A stretch of 14,782 nucleotides of DNA from an uncultured Holophagaceae bacterium (GTDB taxonomy: Bacteria > Acidobacteriota > Holophagae > Holophagales > Holophagaceae). Positions 12,251 through 14,782 of the stretch are shown here, piece by piece (positions within the stretch are counted from its first letter, which is position 1; every line of letters begins with the position of its first letter). Under the pieces are notes generated by a model that worked only from the letters and a program-made list of their open reading frames with translations, had not been told where the DNA came from and did not search any database. Location: NCBI GenBank assembly GCA_903927605.1, contig CAIYNT010000176.1, positions 1 through 14,782 on the forward strand, in the 5' to 3' direction. The position numbers and the translations under genes are program-made.

Positions 12251-14134
12251 ATGGGGAACAGTCCTAAAAGAACTTGGTATTCCGGTTCCCTTTGTCTGGG
12301 AGCCTTGGCCTTCACCCTGCTGATGACGGCCTGCAGTGGCCGTGGTGGTGGCTCCAGCAACGCTCCAGCCCCGACCGCCCCCGCCATCACGACCCAGGCA
12401 CAGAGCCAGACGGTTCAGACCAGGCCCGCCAACACACCCCATCAGCAGAGTCAGGCCGTTGCCGCCACTCACCCCCGAAACGACTTCCTGGGCAATGGGA
12501 CGAGCGATCTGCTGTGGCGCAATGGCACGACGGGTCAGGTGTTCCTGATGCCCATGAGCGGGGGAGTGGTGCAGCCGGGGGGGATCATCTGGACCGAGCC
12601 GAGTACTGCCTGGCAGATCGTAGGTACCGGGGATTTCTTTGGGAATGGCAAGGCGGAAATCCTGTGGTGGAACAGCAGTACGGGGCAGGTCTTCCTGATG
12701 CAGCCCAATGGCACCAATCCGGCTTCAGGATCGATTGTCTACACCGAGCCCAATACGAACTGGAAGATCGTCGGAGTCGCCGACTTCACTGCGGATGGGA
12801 GGGCGGACATCCTCTGGCGGAACTCCTCCACAGGCCAGGTCTACCTGATGCCCATGAACGGATCGACGGTCCTGCCGGGTGCGGTTATTTGGACCGAGCC
12901 GAACATGGACTGGCAGATCGTCGCGACGGACCGCTTCATGGGTACGTCGGTGGCCGACGTCCTGTGGTGGAACAGTAGCACAGGACAGGTATTCCTGATG
13001 CAACCCAATGGTCTCAATCAGGCCACCGGATCGATCATCTACACCGAGCCCAATACGAATTGGAAGATCGTAGGCAGCGGTGATTTCAACGGGGATGGTC
13101 ATTCAGACGTGCTGTGGCGGAACGTCACCACCGGCCAGGTTTACGAGATGCCCATACTGAGCGGGATACCACAAACCGGAGGCGTGATCTGGACTGAGCC
13201 CAACCTGGGTTGGCAGATCCTGGCCATTGGTGACTTCAACGGTGATGGGAATAACGACATCATCTGGTGGAACAGCAGCACGGGACAGATCTTCCAGATG
13301 CTGATGTACAGGCTGACGGTCATCTCCTCTGGAGTGATCTACACCGAACCCAATACTGCCTGGACCCTCCAGGCAGGAGGTACCCACACGGTCAGCCGGA
13401 CAACAGCAGCAGATGCTGAGGGCATCTACTGTGGGACCATCACGCTGAGTGGAACACCCACACCCATGATCGCCGCTGTGACCTCCGCGGGTGAATTCAG
13501 GTTCACAATCACCAACGATTGGGTTGGCAGCGCCACCCTTGCTGGCTCGACGGGCAGTGGCACTCTCTATACTGCCAAAGGCGGAACTCCGAACAGTTTG
13601 AACTTAACTAACGTGGTTGTAACTCCTGGCACATCAATTTCAGGCTCCTATGCCTATGGTTCGGCCAGCGGCGTCTTCTCGCTCGTCTCTGCCACTGACC
13701 CGAAAACGGGAGTCGTTTTATACAACAACCCGACGATGGTGCTTCCGGTGACTGGTTGGACCACTACCACCCCAGGGAGCAATCTTGGCTGGCAGTCCAG
13801 TTCATATCCCTGGACAGGGGTGAACGTCGATGCATCGGGGAACATCAGCATGACTGTCAACAAGGCCACGGTGACAGGAACTCTGACCCAGCTATCCGGG
13901 GGTGTGAATCTTTATCGGATCAACCTTACGTTTGCCACTTCTGGGAGTTTCACAGGACTGGGGTGGTATTCCGGTGATTCCTTCTCAGGGCCCGCCAATG
14001 GCCCGGGTTGGCCGCTGAACTTTGGTAACCCCGAAGGGGATGGTTTCTTTCCGGGGGTTTTCTACTGCGTCTTGTCCACCGTCCCTGGAAATCCAGGCGG
14101 AAATTATGGATTGGCTGCTGCAGTCGCTGATTAG
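12251..14134 (+). CDS. Lipoprotein with six 50-residue VCBS/FG-GAP-like repeats and an unrecognised beta-rich C-terminal domain
   Basis: A 627-residue paralogue of the first lipoprotein. Lipobox LMTAC with Cys28 follows a basic, hydrophobic signal peptide. The linker and six 50-residue repeats (78-377) align position for position with the first copy up to about residue 384. Calcium-type loops are weaker here: units 1 and 2 read DFLGNGTSD and DFFGNGKAE, unit 4 reads RFMGTSVAD; only units 5 and 6 keep D-x-N-x-D. From about residue 385 the homology ends. Instead of a YVTN propeller there are about 240 residues rich in Gly, Ser, Thr and alternating hydrophobics, beginning AEGIYCGTITLSGT. This opening resembles a beta-barrel type domain seen at the end of other bacterial surface lipoproteins, but I cannot name it. 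Base composition of this part is visibly lower in GC. The start shares GGAGG with copy 1; a strong terminator follows. Confidence 0.88.
   Translation: MGNSPKRTWYSGSLCLGALAFTLLMTACSGRGGGSSNAPAPTAPAITTQAQSQTVQTRPANTPHQQSQAVAATHPRNDFLGNGTSDLLWRNGTTGQVFLMPMSGGVVQPGGIIWTEPSTAWQIVGTGDFFGNGKAEILWWNSSTGQVFLMQPNGTNPASGSIVYTEPNTNWKIVGVADFTADGRADILWRNSSTGQVYLMPMNGSTVLPGAVIWTEPNMDWQIVATDRFMGTSVADVLWWNSSTGQVFLMQPNGLNQATGSIIYTEPNTNWKIVGSGDFNGDGHSDVLWRNVTTGQVYEMPILSGIPQTGGVIWTEPNLGWQILAIGDFNGDGNNDIIWWNSSTGQIFQMLMYRLTVISSGVIYTEPNTAWTLQAGGTHTVSRTTAADAEGIYCGTITLSGTPTPMIAAVTSAGEFRFTITNDWVGSATLAGSTGSGTLYTAKGGTPNSLNLTNVVVTPGTSISGSYAYGSASGVFSLVSATDPKTGVVLYNNPTMVLPVTGWTTTTPGSNLGWQSSSYPWTGVNVDASGNISMTVNKATVTGTLTQLSGGVNLYRINLTFATSGSFTGLGWYSGDSFSGPANGPGWPLNFGNPEGDGFFPGVFYCVLSTVPGNPGGNYGLAAAVAD
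12482..13381 (+). repeat. Six in-frame 150-bp repeats in lipoprotein gene 2
   Basis: Same 150-bp period and residue numbering as in gene 1. The odd/even alternation is stricter: units 1-6 read WRN, WWN, WRN, WWN, WRN, WWN. Units 2 and 4 are nearly identical to each other (both STGQVFLMQPNG and GSIxYTEPNTNWKIVG), unlike in gene 1, where units 2 and 4 differ. Confidence 0.9.
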
Positions 14135-14150
14135 TGCTCCGGCGCCTGTT

Positions 14151-14194
14151 GGGACAGGTGAAGCCAATCGCTTCACCTGTCCCACGGTATTTTA
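14151..14194 (+). terminator. Intrinsic terminator after lipoprotein gene 2
   Basis: A perfect 14-bp stem (14151-14164 with 14170-14183), 5-base loop, starts 16 bases after the stop at 14134. It is followed by ACGGTATTTTATT, a usable T-rich tract on the plus strand. Confidence 0.85.
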
Positions 14195-14229
14195 TTGAAC
14201 AGTTCTAGCAACCTACCCCTGACGGGAGA

Positions 14230-14258
14230 CCCCCAAGGCTCTGCCGGGGGGAAATTTT
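14230..14258. terminator. Possible second hairpin between convergent genes
   Basis: CCCCC (14230-14234) pairs with GGGGG (14246-14250), and an inner GGC/GCC pair gives a compact hairpin followed by GAAATTTT on plus. It lies between the lipoprotein terminator and the stop of the decarboxylase gene and could act for either strand; the T-tract is poor. Confidence 0.35.
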
Positions 14259-14278
14259 ACTCTTCGCTTGACGGGACT

Positions 14279-14782
14279 TCAGAGGTCCGCCGCCGCAGTC
14301 TTCAGGGCCTCCCACAGCGCTTCCACATGCCGCCGCTCGGTGGTCTCGGCGCCGATGCTCACGCGGAGCATCTGTTTTCCCTTGAGCATCGAAGGTGTCA
14401 GGTAGGCTTTGCCACTTTCGTTGATGCGGCGGGCGAAGTCTAGGTTGTGGGCGGCGAGGGCAGCTTCATCCAGGCCGGGCTGGAGATGCCGGAGGCACAC
14501 GGTCTGCAGCGGCACGGGGGCCAGGCGCTCCCAATCCGGCGCGGCGTCCACCTGCGCCTTCAGCCACTGGGCGTTTCCCAGGTCGCGACGCAGGCGCGCC
14601 TGCAGGCCCGCCACGCCCACGTCCATGAGGTAGAACCAGAGCTTGAGGGCGCGGAAGCGGCGACCCAGCTGGATGTGCCAGTCCCGGAAGTTGCTCACCT
14701 GGCCGTCCTGGGCCGTGCGTAGGTAGCTGGGGTTGGTGCTCATGACGCGGATCAGGTGCTGGGGATCCCGCACATAGTAGGC
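14279..14782 (-). CDS. PLP-dependent decarboxylase (aromatic-L-amino-acid decarboxylase family), C-terminal part only
   Basis: The frame enters from the right window edge and ends at 14279, giving 167 residues of the C-terminus. NPSYLRT, VSNFRDWHIQLGRRFRALK and LKLWFYL followed by VGVAGLQARLRRDL are the conserved block of group II decarboxylases (aromatic amino acid, tyrosine or tryptophan decarboxylase). The final segment, ending in TERRHVEALWEALK, is the small C-terminal domain. The PLP-binding lysine (HKW-type motif) and the substrate pocket lie outside the window, so the substrate cannot be assigned. The gene is convergent with the second lipoprotein gene and not obviously linked to the sigma-kinase cassettes. 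Confidence 0.88.
   Translation of the reverse strand, partial: AYYVRDPQHLIRVMSTNPSYLRTAQDGQVSNFRDWHIQLGRRFRALKLWFYLMDVGVAGLQARLRRDLGNAQWLKAQVDAAPDWERLAPVPLQTVCLRHLQPGLDEAALAAHNLDFARRINESGKAYLTPSMLKGKQMLRVSIGAETTERRHVEALWEALKTAAADL

Overview
The window is GC-rich and coding-dense, and its gene content suggests an Acidobacteriota genome, perhaps a Geothrix/Holophaga relative. That placement is an inference. It rests on the pairing of sigma factors of the TIGR02999 / ECF_sigma_70 type with PknB-like Ser/Thr kinases that carry a long non-kinase C-terminal half, a combination common in Acidobacteriota and Planctomycetes. No rRNA, tRNA, CRISPR array, transposase or integrase was seen.

Layout. (1) 1-2162, minus: proline biosynthesis genes proB-proA, overlapping by four bases (ATGA); proA runs off the left edge a few residues before its expected end. 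(2) 2163-2574: a 412-bp gap holding three consecutive nested inverted-repeat structures and, just before proB, a strong hairpin with a T-tract on the minus strand (candidate attenuator). (3) 2575-8400: a divergent three-gene cassette made of a membrane Ser/Thr kinase (minus), an ECF-like sigma factor (minus, upstream of the kinase) and, divergently on plus, a large lipoprotein with six 50-residue repeats followed by a seven-bladed propeller. (4) 8635-14134: a second copy of the same cassette in the same order and orientation. Sigma factors and kinases are clearly paralogous. The lipoprotein repeats align without gaps, but the C-terminal domain is different. (5) 14279-14782, minus: the C-terminal end of a PLP-dependent aromatic-amino-acid-type decarboxylase, cut by the right edge.

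How the parts may work together (inference). Each cassette has no visible anti-sigma factor. The sigma factors lack the acidic DAED-type motif of region 2.2 and carry a Thr-Ser pair (T54/S55) in its place, next to a gene for a Ser/Thr kinase with one membrane span. This resembles the EcfP/PknT kind of system, where kinase phosphorylation of the sigma factor restores the missing charge. The simplest model is that the kinase reads a signal through its extracytoplasmic half, activates the sigma factor, and the sigma factor drives the divergent lipoprotein gene, whose upstream 89 bases are conserved between the two copies. The tandem duplication with swapped lipoprotein C-termini then looks like diversification of a regulated surface protein. 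The proline genes and the decarboxylase are ordinary flanking genes.
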